From NCBI GenBank assembly GCA_026874595.1, contig CM049318.1, forward strand, positions 7,356,741 to 7,420,740: a DNA stretch of 64,000 nucleotides, in the 5' to 3' direction. The notes under the pieces are model-generated. The model searched no databases, was not told where the DNA came from, and saw nothing but the letters and a program-made list of their open reading frames with translations. Positions within the stretch are counted from its first letter, which is position 1. Each line of letters begins with the position of its first letter. The position numbers and the translations under genes are program-made. This stretch comes from Sipunculus nudus (Eukaryota > Annelida > Sipuncula > Golfingiida > Sipunculidae). Below, piece after piece: positions 1 to 12,916 of this stretch.

Positions 1-330
1 TTTTAATTATCACATTTTCTACATGATTGATTAAGTTCAATAAAAATAAAGATAATAATAATTATAACAACAATAATTATTATAACATTAACAACAATAA
101 AAATAACAAAAGCCAAAATGATAATAATTAAAATAATTATAATAATTATAATAAAAATAACAACAATAACAAAATAATAATAACAGAAGTAATAACAATA
201 AAATGATAATAATAACAATAATAATAATAAAAATAATAACAAAATAATAATAACAAAAGCAATAACAATTATATTTAATAAAATAATAATAATAATATTA
301 ATAATAATAATAATAATAAAATTATTATTA

Positions 331-361
<31 letters not shown>

Positions 362-362
362 A
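1..362. repeat. AT-rich degenerate simple repeat (AAT/ATA/AAC type)
   Basis: Almost pure A/T with scattered C, made of interrupted AAT, ATA and AAC triplets, ending in a run of ATT before 362. The long hydrophobic open frame on the minus strand here is only the translation of this low-complexity DNA (Leu/Ile/Phe/Tyr). Confidence 0.9.
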
Positions 363-2584
363 TATATTATGATTGATTTCTTATTCATATATGTGTATCA
401 TGTGGCAATACATTAACATATATTTATATATATATATATATCATTATGTCTGCTTGAATTAGTTGCATTCAAAGCTCCCAAGTTAACACCGTTGTTATAT
501 GTGTTAGCGACAAAGGGGAGTTCACAGTAGATTTCTGTTAAATTAAGTCAATGAAATATGGCCCAGTACATTCATGTTTATTCGGAAACTAAAGTAAAAT
601 AACTGAATATCCAGTCTTGATGTGGACTTTCCATACCTCATCCACAAAACCTCGCTCATTAAATTTAGTTAACTTCCTTAATGTCGCTTGATCCCTGTCG
701 GTGTACATACACGTAAACAACTAAAACTTAAATATCAGTTACGTTTGAAGTAACCCTGACTGGTTACCAGCATAAAAATAATAAAAACATTCAATAATAT
801 ACTTTCATATGTTCTCGGTGACTAAATATATTCGTGTTCTGTTTATTTTGTTCTAGCTCGTTAACTCGGTTTTAGTACCCTTTTAATGTTTATAACCTTG
901 AGAACTTTTTCAGGGCGTACTATACCTAGTATAGTACCGAATCTCCGTTGGACGTGGCCTTGAACACACGACTCGGTAGGTATTTAACACACTGGTCAGC
1001 CTAGCTGATCTCGATAGAACCTTTAATAACAGAGGGGCAAAGTGGTGCTACATTTGACTAATGCTGCAATAGTTACCTGTGCACGGGTAATGTTGTGAAT
1101 GCGAGTTGGTAAAGTGGAAAATGGCGTTCGACATGAGGTCCCAGTAGTATTTACCACTGGCGAACCGGGGCTACTTCGAGTGGCCCCTATCCCCATTTGT
1201 CCCACCTGTCGACCTTCACCTTTATCCACAGCAATGATGGCATTCAGGGCGCAAATAATTAAACCAAAAGTTTACTGGTGTACATGATAGTTTTAATGAC
1301 AGTTATAGTTGAACACATGAGACATGTAACCTGTATTATAAATCAGTTTCTATTTGGTTACTATGACAACCTAGAGATCCGGTCAGTGAGCCTTTTGATA
1401 GGGACCGATAGGCTGCAAGTCGTGTGCACCACGTGACATCTTGTGATCACCATAACTCCCAGAACTAACGAATGCAGCATAAGAGACCAGGCGATGAGAT
1501 CTGCAACTGACTGTGTACCCACAAGTCAAATACCTCTGTTATAAATACATTTGATAGCCATCTTCCATATTATGAATTCATTATCAACACATTCTACATA
1601 TTTTCAATTTTAATACGTTTGAGTGTCTTTAACGAGAGGAAGTTAGGCCTAGATTTAAATCAGATTATTGTTTTATATTGCTGTGCGTCGCCAAAGAGAT
1701 GTAATAATAGCCTATAAACTGATTAAAATATAATTCAAACTTTTTCATTTAATGAAATGAATTTAAATTTCACATTTCCTTTCCTATACATACGATTATA
1801 TATCGAAATAACTGTATAGGCAAATAACTCTTTCGTTGCATGTAAAAAAAATGGTGGCAGTAGTCTGGAGTGATGTGTCGGCGGACACTGTTCTGGATCT
1901 GTCAGTGCAAATGACCCTGGCAAAAATGTAGGACAGATTTTAACAGCAGTCTGAAGTACAGGTTTAAGTGACAACGGCTGGTTATGAAAAGAATCGTATA
2001 ATTCCCAAAAACCACTGTGCAACCATGGGTACGGTTTATAATAGACTGTCCTGAATTTATGTCTCCGATATTTCAGACAGAACATGATATTTATTATTTT
2101 TAATTGTAATATCGGTTTTCAATAATAGGCACTATATGCACAATCAGCTCTGTAAATGCTACGACATAGTAGCCTAAGCCGTATTGTGTTCCTTCCCCCT
2201 CATAAATAAAAATTATACAGCACGGCCACATCTTTTCCAGTTTGTCCCCAGTTCCTGAAAGCAATATCTTATATAGTTTATGCTTGTATGCAGTGTCCTA
2301 GTTTATTCATATTTCACCGATCTTCATATCTATTGAGCAGGAACTGCAGTTACACGACGGACACGGACAGCCGTGAGAGCCTCATATCTCTGTATATATG
2401 AGCCTGCATACTTTGCGGGACTGTGCGACCATATGTGTGTGCGCGTACATTAATATAACAGCCTCTATTATAAGGATAATACACACAGAAATACCAGTTT
2501 ATTGCATGTATTTTAAAATTTCCACACCTCGTCCTCCAATCCCCCCTCTCCCCCTGGCTTCGCTCTGACAAAGCATCAATGCAG
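363..2584. other. Non-coding stretch, no gene recognised
   Basis: I see no conserved protein, RNA gene or clear mobile element. Short TA runs lie near 430-450. A near-perfect palindrome occupies 917-937 (arms GTACTATAC and GTATAGTAC around CTA). A 116-codon minus-strand open frame at 1735-2085 has no recognisable domain and ordinary non-coding composition, so it is not called as a gene. Confidence 0.55.
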
Positions 2585-2658
2585 CCCCCCCCCCCCCCCC
2601 CCTTCAGACCTTGCCTTTGCTCAGGCTACGGCCCTGAAGTGTGTGCGTGTGTGTATAC

Positions 2659-2702
<44 letters not shown>
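2585..2702. repeat. Poly-C run (2585-2602) and (GA)n microsatellite (2661-2702)
   Basis: An uninterrupted run of 18 C is followed after about 40 bp of GT-rich sequence by 21 GA dinucleotides. Both tracts are read directly from the sequence. Confidence 0.95.
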
Positions 2703-2706
<4 letters not shown>

Positions 2707-3160
2707 TAGACTCAAGAAAAAGATGTTAAGAACCATTACGAATACGTTTTACATTACCGATATTTTCTTTCGTGACACGTGACCTATTTATAAGACAATA
2801 TCGTGCCGGGTTGTGTTTTCTTGCTGCAACACTCGCCCTCTTTTGCCGTTTCTGTCATTTCCCAGAACAGCCGTTCTCTTCCACAAAACGGACCATTAAT
2901 TGACCCCGCCCCTTCGCTAGTGTTTATTCAGCGGTCACGTGGTGTACCGCTCTCATTCTCCACTCTCAACGTCTCTTATACACACGTGACTTTTTATTGT
3001 ACAGTCTGCTGTTATCAAAACGCGACCTTCTTCAATACTGATAAACCATTTATAAAGGTTAGGGTTTAGTGTGCCAATATTGGGAGTCTCCGGAGACTAT
3101 TTTGCGCAGGACCCTTCAACTGGCCCGCCGCACACGCAATCAGGCACACACTCGCCCACG

Positions 3161-3197
3161 CTCTCTCTCTCTCTCTCTCTCCCTCTCTCTCTCTCTC
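3161..3197. repeat. (CT)n microsatellite
   Basis: CT dinucleotides with a single CCC interruption around 3180-3183. The flanking 2703-3160 holds no recognisable gene; a perfect 14-bp palindrome AGTCTCCGGAGACT sits at 3085-3098. Confidence 0.95.
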
Positions 3198-4110
3198 GCA
3201 GACACGTACATGCATACTCATCCGACATAAAGACATAATAGCTATATGAGTTCAAACAAATTCATGTTTCGGCTAATATTTACGCGTTTTCATAGTTTGT
3301 ATACAGTGCTTGCAGTGTTTATACTTGAGTGTGCATTAGCGTGTCACTTGATCTATGCTGAATCGCTCCGTATTAATTTTCAGAAGTGAATTGGGGATCC
3401 TCCAGCGAGCTAATATGTGGAAAAAAAAAGAATTTATGTTATATCTTTCTTCACCTTTTCAGCCTAAATTTTTCAAAACTTTTCAGATTTACATCCCCCG
3501 CCTCGTTTTTTTTTTCACGCCTCGCTGTATGAATGAGCTCCCATCCCCCACCATTCTATTATTCTGTGTCCCTAACTGACTGTTCGTGCGTTGTTTGACT
3601 TTTTGAGTTTATTATTCTTGGATGTCTGTTAGTTAAGTGCTTTATACTGTGTGGATGTACATTGTAATTAGCCGATGGATATGTGGAAGACGTTTGTATA
3701 GGTTGCAAATGTATAGGTGTGTAACCCTATAGTTCCTGCCTGTGAAAAACTTAGCGTTCTATTACTCCTTTGTATGAAATAATAATAATAAAAATGATGA
3801 TAATAATAATAATAATAATAATAATTTATTCATATATAGCGCAGTCACATATTAGTTTTAAAGGGCAAGCACTAACTGATTTTCAGTTTATAATAAAGAA
3901 TGCTATTGATAAAATAAAAGAATAACTAAAGAGTTAACTAAAATGACACGAAAAATGCGGTTTATACTTGTTATAAAGAGCGACCATTTATAGGTCTATG
4001 TTAATTCAGAAAAGAATGGCTTAAGTTTCTTTTTTAAGAAATTAATGCCAGTTTTTGGGAAAGTTGCGGTTTTTATTGTACACAAGGCTTTGTCGAGAAA
4101 GCTGATTTGC
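3198..4110. other. Non-coding stretch with an (AAT)n microsatellite at 3777-3826
   Basis: No gene or RNA recognised. The AAT/ATA run at 3777-3826 is the only distinct structure; open frames in this interval are short and without domain character. Confidence 0.6.
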
Positions 4111-4611
4111 TTAAAGGGACATAATCAGGAGCAGTAGGCCTATTACTACTCTTTCACACTATCAGTTCAGTTTTGCTTTATACAAAAGTTTCGGGGCAAA
4201 ACCATCCTGGCACACAGTCTCAGTACCTCGCATATGGCTGTTTAACACCTTGTTATGGCTCTGCGTGTTGGTAAACACAGTCCGCGTGTTTTTGTTTTCC
4301 ATAACAAGGCCGCGTGACCGGAGGTCCGATTGTGAGCCGCGATAATTTAGCCAGTAGGAACATGTATTACATTTTTTGGCCAAGATAGTCAGGGCATCTC
4401 CTGATTGACACTTATTGTGGCCCGGTGCTGCACGCGCTGTGTTTATGTTTACACCTTCGATCGCGCCCGGTCCACTGTTTTTAACACTTGTTTACAGGAG
4501 TAAGCAAACGCTTTAAGGCAATATTTTGGTAGTTACAAATTTATTTTAAAGAGAAGAAGCTATTTTTTTGTGTGAATTCAACATGCTTTATAGGTGATTG
4601 GACCCCTTTAA
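4111..4611. mobile_element. Candidate non-autonomous DNA element (TTAA-flanked, MITE-like)
   Basis: The left end reads TTAA-AGGGACATAATC and the reverse complement of the right end reads TTAA-AGGGGTCCAATC, giving imperfect terminal inverted repeats of about 15 bp abutting TTAA on both sides. TTAA duplication is the hallmark of piggyBac-type integration, so a non-autonomous relative is possible. The ~500-bp interior has no transposase-like frame. The ends are short and imperfect, so a chance pairing cannot be excluded without finding other copies. Confidence 0.4.
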
Positions 4612-5753
4612 GATAATGCTTAAATCTTCAAATACCTAACGGTGATAGCAGACCGCGGACAGAATATTTCATGTCCATATACCCGTATTTGTGATAATAT
4701 ACTATTGTGTGTTAATGTCTGTTAGTCGGCCAGTCGATCAACATGGGGAAGTTCATGTAGAACAGTAAGCTCCAAGACGGCTCGAGTACTGCACTTGACT
4801 GGTATAGGTTACCTCTCTTGCACAGAACTAGTGAATAAAAGTACAAATAATGTCTCTGGTTGTAGTAAATCTGGCAAATAAGGTCTACTTGTCAATATCC
4901 CCCACATTATTGATTTGTCCGTATAGCTGTTTGGTCCGTTTTGTCCTTTGCGTATGACCGGCCGCGTTAATACAAAGAGACTGTCAACGTAAACGAGGGG
5001 CATCGTAAGTATATATACAGCGTTTAGCCTACATGGGTTGTATTGTGCAATAATTAGTTCTCAGTCCATTAAAAAAAGGGAGAAATTGCTTCTATGTGCG
5101 AGAGCGTGTGTGTACAAATGGGGGGTGGGGGGTTGGGGGGGGGGGGGGTTGGAGTAGGTGCGTGGATTTTCTGACTTCCCAAATAGGCTGATATGTCTTA
5201 CCTTTTGGCTGACCCGGCGTTCTACTTGTGGGTTTGCGTGTGTGTCTGTGTTTGTTTGTGTTAGTTTGTGTGTAAATGACTTGAACACCTCATGTGGTCA
5301 TGAACATTGACAGTTAAATCAATATCAAACTACCTTCTCATGTTAAATTATTATTTTAATAACATAAACATTGACAGCTAAACCATGGGCTGATGAATGT
5401 ATAACCTTTTCATCCGGAGCTGGTGTGACCGCGGGCTTTTTCCCTGCTGTGTGAAATATTTATAGACTAATGTATTTGCCAGAATAAAAATTCCTGTACC
5501 GTTGAACTGCATTTGTTTCATATGACAGCAGTGTGAGCCAACTATCATCGGCGCGGAATCCTGTGCACATGTCACTGGATCGATTCCCATGTACAGTACG
5601 TGCTGTTTACGTATGGTTAGTGTTTATAACAACATAATAATGTATACCTTTATGTCGGCTACGTGGAGCGTCACAACTGTACTGCGCTGTGCCAGACGGC
5701 GGGCTGCACTGTGCTGCGTGGGTAAGGTCAGCACCAGAGAGATTAGTTGTATA

Positions 5754-5756
<3 letters not shown>
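4612..5756. other. Non-coding stretch with a G-rich quadruplex-type tract
   Basis: No gene recognised. The tract at 5120-5148 is G6-T-G6-TT-G14 on the plus strand, which satisfies the four-run quadruplex pattern within 30 bases. The rest is unremarkable AT-rich sequence. Confidence 0.6.

Positions 5757-5818
<62 letters not shown>
5757..5818. repeat. (TA)n microsatellite
   Basis: About 31 uninterrupted TA dinucleotides. Confidence 0.95.
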
Positions 5819-5820
<2 letters not shown>

Positions 5821-8260
5821 ACTTAAATCCTATTTTTTAAGTCCTAATTTCCATGTGTTTTATAGCACTGTTTCGTGGAATGGTATTAAGCCTACCGAAT
5901 GACTGGATATAAAGCGCATGCGTAGTTATATAGATAGATTGATAGCCCTCCGAGATGGCTCAGTACAGAACTTTCGGCCGTTTAACCATCGCACTTCTCT
6001 ATATCAAATATATATACATAAATATATTTACATGTTAACTGCTTGTCTTAGATCATTCAGTTACGTCAATAGGAATGTTTAATATTTGGTATTTTTGTTC
6101 CGGTTTCAGGGGGAAATTCAAATGCTTTATCTATTGGCTATAGCCAAAAGTGCATGTCTGGGCGAGGAGGCCCATATAATGTTTAGTCATATAATGGTTA
6201 AGAAAAGGGACAATATTATTTTTTTAAAGATGGCGCAATTAAAACCATAAAATTAAGGAAGTGTTTATAAAAACAACAAATCCTGCATGCTATTTTGTAA
6301 CCAGTGCGGGAAACTCATCCCTAAATGGCTTTTGTGCCAGTGACATTCTAATTTTGAAGGTACTGTCTGGCTCATTTCAATTTAACTGTTTGGCGGGCCT
6401 CCGCGCATGCGGGTGGGGTTGCATGATGAGTTCTTTACAAGCTTCGTTGTTTAGAGGGCCTAATAATGAAAAGTTTAATGGTCTGACCCTTTAACAACTT
6501 TTAAAGGAATGGAGGTATATATAGAGAGAAAGGGCATCATTGCGTCAAAAGAAGAGGGTGATATGTGATAGAAAAAAAGTTTGATTGGTTGATTTGGTTC
6601 TGGCAGATGACTTTCAAATTCCAAAATATAGAGGTATAAACATAGGGTACTTTACCTGTCTCAAACATGATGGAGTGATCCTGCTCTCCCTGCGGCTTGG
6701 GCCATAGATATAGAAACTGTGAAACTTAATTCCGGCTACCTTGAGCTGGGCCGAGGGAAAGGGGACGGGAGTTATTTGAACTTGTGGAAAATCAGAAAGT
6801 TTGAAACATGCCCAGCGAAACATATCGTATACGGATAGCTGGAATTAGCTTCAAGCAAAGATGTTTATCCACATTTTATGAGGAATTTGTGATTCATAGA
6901 TTACTCTGCATACATGTTATTTTTCTTAAGAAAAGTTCTAACAACCGATCAGTGACGGATGTAGGCCTATAAGCTTGTTTATCTACAAGTTGGTAGTAAA
7001 GACAGTTCATACGCAAATATTGAAAAACTTGTAAACTATTTGTTTTGTTAAATCGTATATGTGCGAATTTGAAAGGCAACTATTTGCGAAACGATCTTTG
7101 CAAACTCCGTCCTCGTTAAACGGATTTGTATTATTTAAGCGGGCCCCATTTATTACAAACAAGTGGATTGAAACCAAATCAAACATCATATGTGCCGTGG
7201 AATTTATTATTTTTTTTGTCTTTGTTTATAAAAGGTTCAAGGGAATATCTTTAGTTAGTAGACATGATATAGCGGAATAGGCGACTTTAATTTTCCCTGC
7301 AAAATGTTGATACACCAAACTCAACTCCTTCCTTTTGATTATTTGGGAGATATTTGAATATCCAAATTGAATGAATCGCCAAATAGTGAAACCACAGAAG
7401 ACCTGTGACCAGTCATCGTGCGTTGAGTTACTTTTCCGCAAAACCATACAATAAATTGTTAAGTAAAGCTATTTTCACTTTTGTTTTAGCCTGCTATATG
7501 TGGAAACATTTTATGTTTATGTTACAGAATCAATTTATGTTTGATTTCACGTCTTATAAAAAGATACGATGGAATTAATTCATATATTAAGATAAAATAT
7601 CCAATTTCTAGGTAATAATTTTATTGCAAATGATCCTTTAATGGGACGTATATGTGACACATTCGGAGAAAAGAGTCAACATGTTTTAAATCTGACCGAT
7701 CGCGTCATGCGACAATGGTCAGCTTTTGTCGAACAATCATGTGAGTGTTTCCAGGGACACTACTTTTGCACACGATCTTGAAAACTCCGTCCAGGGTCAT
7801 GCTCTATTGATCCCCTTCATAGACGAGATCTCGCATGAGGAGAATGCACGATCTGTATTATTCTGCCGCCGCTTTACGGCAACGGTGGTTTTCTACAAGA
7901 GGGGCATTGTCGCAATCGAGTAGTTGTTGTTTCCTGGAAACCAAGGCCACCACAGTTTCGCTTTCATAGGATTTGGGGTCGACTAGATCGTAGGGGTTAC
8001 TAGTTGGTATGTTCAGGGGGCGGATCCGGGATTTTTTAAAGGGGAGGGTCCAACCAAGGAAGACTTATATGAAAATCTATAAGAAAAGCCCTGATGATCC
8101 AAAGAGGAGAGGTCAAGGCCGGAAATAATAGTTTTAAATAAAAAAAAAAAACAGTTGTTGCGGCCTAAAGTTTAGTTTATAATTTATGTTTATATATTTT
8201 AATATATGTTAATATAATTTGTATACGTTAGTATATTTAAGATAAATTAAAATGTTTTCG
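5819..8260. other. Non-coding stretch, no gene recognised
   Basis: Open frames here are short and show no domain character. Two places, near 7075-7125 and 7765-7810, share a loosely similar block including AACTCCGTCC, but too little is shared to name a family. A fragment at 8010-8150 (GGGGGCGGATCC followed by a poly-A run) looks like repeat debris of unknown type. Confidence 0.5.
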
Positions 8261-8592
8261 TATTCGCGCGGTTGAAATTTCGCGAATTCATCTCTTTCAG
8301 TCATTCGCGAGGGTTCCATTTTCGCATATTAAAAACCTACACAAAGAAAACCATAATTATATCAAATAATAGATGCGCAAAATCTTAATAGACGGACGTG
8401 AACCCAAGGGAATATTGAACGAGCTAAAATAATTGTTCATTAATGGCGGTATATGCAAGATCTGATATCATTTCTAATAACATCTTTTACCTCTCAACTT
8501 TCCTTCCACATGGGGACTTCTAATTCACGGAGACTATATTTTCGCGATAATTCCCTTTGGCAAATATTGCGAATCCGAAACCCTGGCGAATA
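8261..8592. mobile_element. Candidate MITE with TATTCGC ends
   Basis: The left end begins TATTCGCGCGGTTGAAATTT and the right end, reverse complemented, begins TATTCGCCAGGGTTTCGGAT. TTCGCGA-type motifs recur inside at both ends. There is no coding capacity. The inverted-end match is imperfect after the first seven bases, so this remains a candidate that needs other genomic copies. Confidence 0.35.
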
Positions 8593-9982
8593 TAAAAAAG
8601 ACCAAGGTTTGTTACAAAGTAAAATTTAATGGAAATTGTGCCCTGCCCTCCTCATTCACGCTGTAGGAAGGGTTGATGTCGCACCCTGGGTATAAGGTTT
8701 AAAGTTTACATAAATAATTTATTTTCTAATTTGTTTTGCGTCCCATACCTTTAAGCTATCTTCCACGGAAATTTAAATTTGCTGTTTGGGCAGCATTAAT
8801 ACTGCTTAACGTCATAGTATCGAAGAATTGCGTCGCAAACCGCGGTCAATATGAAGGGGGGGATGTTGCATGCATTGTTGGGCTTAACTGATTTTATTTT
8901 ATGATGTATGAGAGACATTTTGTATTTTACCGTTTAGATTCACCATAAAATTATCTGGACTCTTTGCAGCAATAACTTACCAAACGTGTGGGCCGTGGTG
9001 GTATCATGGTTAGGGCTGGGGAAATGAAATTGCAAGGTTGCGAATTGAAAACCCTTATGAACTTAACACAGATTACAAGATGCGCACTCTAAAAACATAT
9101 GGTATGCATGGGTCCTGGTCATATAAAGTATGCAAATGTAGAATGAATAAACCTATGGCACATGATATGATGTGTGTAGGTGGTATAGTCATCAGATAGA
9201 GAAAACAATGTAAAAATATGGAAATAACATAAAATATAGGGGAAAAGTGTTAATTCAGAAAAAACTGATATTATGGAATACATCAAACTTAAACTATAAG
9301 CAAATCTCCATCAATGTTTATAAAACATGATAAAATATACCCAAGTGAGGTCTGTAACTCGGTAATCGGGAAATATCCAGGAACGGGTTTAGGTCTTATT
9401 TGCCATGCATGATGCGATGTTGCTATAGCTTTGCACGTGCTGCACATGCACGTAATCCGATTGCGTTTTGTGGAAAAAAGTCGGAAATACGCGAGTCGTG
9501 TCACGTGAAGGGGACTGCAGATTTGACAAGCGCACTAAAATCCATTATGACTTACTGATAAATTGCAATGCTGGAGATTTGGCAGCCGGATTACACTGCC
9601 TTTTAGTGGTATTATATCATTTGTCTGTATCAACAATTAAATCATATTCCACACAGCCATGAGGCACGAAATGCATATATTATAGCATACTCTCCGTGAA
9701 TTCACGCAGATGCTCTCGATTATGTTGAGCCTGGGAACAGTGAAAAACGAACGAAATTCATATTTTTTATCATTGGTTTGCTCTGGAAACATCGAACGTC
9801 AATTACGGGCTGGCTGTCGCTCAAAGTAAACGGGCTGGCGGCGGTGATGTTTTTCCCAGTGTTGTGATTGATGCAGTAAATTGTACCTCCTGTGTTTGCA
9901 GATACAGGTTTAATGTACACATTGTTCTACCAATGTGCAGCGTTTATGTGCTGTCATTTTAGATAAATGGTCCCAGCATCAT
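8593..9982. other. Non-coding stretch, possible worn SINE near 9000-9055
   Basis: Nothing coding is recognised. The segment near 8998-9055 has a weak resemblance to a tRNA-derived head (ATGGTTAGGGCTGGGG, then a poor B-box-like GGTTGCGAATTG), too degraded to call. Confidence 0.45.
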
Positions 9983-10140
9983 GATATATATACAGCAGCT
10001 CGTAGTTGTGCAGCATTGTGAGAGAGGAGCTGTTGACATCGGAACTACGGGAGCATTGACCAAATGGGACCAGCCAGGGACCGACATCGCAAGTTTTGTG
10101 CCTATACAGCCTCATGATTATACACTTACGTTATACAGGT
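9983..10140 (+). promoter_or_regulatory. Candidate TATA promoter and first exon with splice donor
   Basis: A TATA-like box GATATATATAC lies at 9983-9993. About 20-30 bp downstream a stretch of balanced composition begins near 10012 and ends at 10138 in a textbook donor, ACAG followed by GTGAGT (10139 onward). An ATG close to the donor (in CTCATGATTATAC) would read through the junction. The combination is what a TATA-driven 5' exon looks like, but no acceptor-linked coding exon could be identified downstream, so the host gene is unknown and chance is possible. Confidence 0.3.
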
Positions 10141-11149
<1,009 letters not shown>

Positions 11150-11154
11150 GCAAA

Positions 11155-11280
11155 AAGACCACCTGTAAGTCCGGCCGAAAGTGGTCTTAATCTATATATA
11201 GGTGGTCTTGATAGGTCATTTGTAACCAATGTGAATGCATTCGTTTCACTCAAGGGTGATCTTAATTTACAGGTGGTCTT
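11155..11280. repeat. Short inverted-repeat element with GTGGTCTT motifs
   Basis: AAGACCACCTGTAA at 11155-11168 is the exact reverse complement of TTACAGGTGGTCTT at 11267-11280. Between and just after them are further direct copies of the GTGGTCTTAAT/GGTGGTCTTAT motif. The structure could be a tiny MITE or debris of one. No coding capacity. Confidence 0.4.
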
Positions 11281-12700
11281 ATTAGACAGGTGGACTTTCA
11301 GTTAAACTATATGTAAACCACCTTGTGGAAGAAGCAAAAAGGCATTGTCGATTAAATGTTTGTAAGCTGTAAAAAAAAGGAAATATGCCGTTTTCTCTGT
11401 GTATGTATAATATAAATAAATTATCGTTTATCTCATTTAAGGCACTGTTGCTCATTCAATGCTAGCCTACAAATATGGGATAACCATCTTCAAAACTGTT
11501 GTTGCACTAAAATACAGATGAAAATCTGGTTTTCATGATGACAAGACACGAGTCTTGGGTGACTCCTGTGAGCGGGGCACGAGTCTAAGTCGGATCCGGG
11601 AGAGAGGGGGGTATTGCATACAAAACGTTAACACTTGCGTTTAGCGTTTACGTAATGCCTTTGGAATGCAGTTTCATCTTCTGGAAAAGTTACCCGTGGC
11701 CCAGGCTGTACCCGACGAACCTTAGACGAGATTGCCAGGTAGGTGTGACGTCACAGCTTCAATGGCTGGGGTGCCTGTGTGATGGGCATATATCCACAGA
11801 TCTATGTAGGTCCACCATATAGTCTGGATTACTTTACCAGGGAAGCAAATATTTTCAGATCTTAGTAACCTATTGCTTGCCCTGCTGACAAAACAGCGTG
11901 AGGCCCCTGCATTGACTGCGCAGTATGAGCACAGCGGGTAAACTCACTCACAGATATGCGTTGGCGGGACACGGATGCAAATAATCGCTAGTTTCATGGA
12001 AATGCGGCGTACAAAACCCAGCTGTTTGAATCCCGTAAGTCTCTCTCTGTTCATTATGTTCGTCTGTTTGTTTGTCTGTATACTATTATCATCTTTAAAA
12101 CTCTTTATGATGGTGTTTATTAGTGACAGGTCTTATAGTCGGTCCTGCTCTCGGGACGGATCGCGAAACCAGTTTGTATTTAAGGTCTTGGTCTCGGAAG
12201 TTCACGATTTTTCTCGTGTGACTTTCCTCTTTTTTCTTTCCATAGCAAAATTAATTACATATCTCACTGCCTGTTTTACTGCCTGTAGGTCTAGAAGCAA
12301 TATAGCATCCGCTGCTAATAGACGGTTCTCTGATATTTTATGTGAATTTTAACTTTGTCAAGAGAAAGTAGTGTCACTTATGGTCACGTGTTCTAGGTCT
12401 GATATGCCTTGGACTCGATCTAGGTTTCGGTCGCCATGCTGTCGGGCCTGGTCTTGATCTCGGATTGGCTGGTCTTGACTTCGTCACAAGTGTGTATCAT
12501 ATACCAAGATGACATTAAGTTTAAAAAGAAAGTCGTCATTAAACAAGAAACATTTTAATTGTGGTTTTTGTAAGACAATGTTGTTCAAGCATGTCGGGAT
12601 TTATAGTATAACTTTTCAATTTACGGAAAGGCTTAGATTCGTGTATTTACTTAAATTTTTAATTAGCACATTTAAATTCATATTTTTTTCGGTCTCTGCA
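11281..12700. other. Non-coding stretch with a CRE-type palindrome
   Basis: No gene recognised. TGACGTCA, the full cAMP-response-element palindrome, is at 11746-11753. Possible splice-donor-like strings (CCAGGTAGGT near 11737, CCCGTAAGT near 12030) occur, but no exon can be defined. The 125-codon open frame at 11975-12352 has no recognised domain. Confidence 0.45.
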
Positions 12701-12916
12701 GCTGTGTGTATCACGTCTGTTACGCTGTGTGTATCACGTCTGTTACGCTGTGTTTATCACGTCTTTTACGCTGTGTGTATCACGTCTGTTACGCTGTGTG
12801 TATCACGTCTGTAACGCTGTGTGTATCACGTCTGTTACGCTGTGTGTATCACGTCTGTTACGCTGTGTGTATCCCGTCTGTTACGCTGTGTGTATCACGT
12901 CTGTTACGCTGTGTGT
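12701..12916. repeat. 23-bp minisatellite, about 9.4 copies
   Basis: Tandem copies of a 23-bp unit containing GTGTATCACGTCTGTTACGC, with single-base variants (TTTATC, CTTTTA, TAACGC, ATCCCG). Because 23 is not a multiple of 3, all three plus-strand frames stay open and yield the same Cys/Tyr/Val-rich repeat peptide. This is a repeat artefact, not a gene. Confidence 0.95.

Noticed and set aside
3-242. Hydrophobic minus-strand protein
   Set aside because: Translation of an AT-rich simple repeat.
1735-2085. 116-codon minus-strand gene
   Set aside because: No recognisable domain, signal or splice context. Length is within chance expectation for 64 kb; kept only as a note.
3050-3070. Telomere repeat (TTAGGG)
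   Set aside because: Only a single GGTTAGGGTTTAG occurrence, no array.
5940-5995. tRNA-like A box (GATGGCTCAGTACAGAAC)
   Set aside because: No B box follows at the required distance; too short to call.
11975-12352. 125-codon plus-strand gene
   Set aside because: No domain, low-complexity Phe/Leu/Ser composition and no supporting signals.
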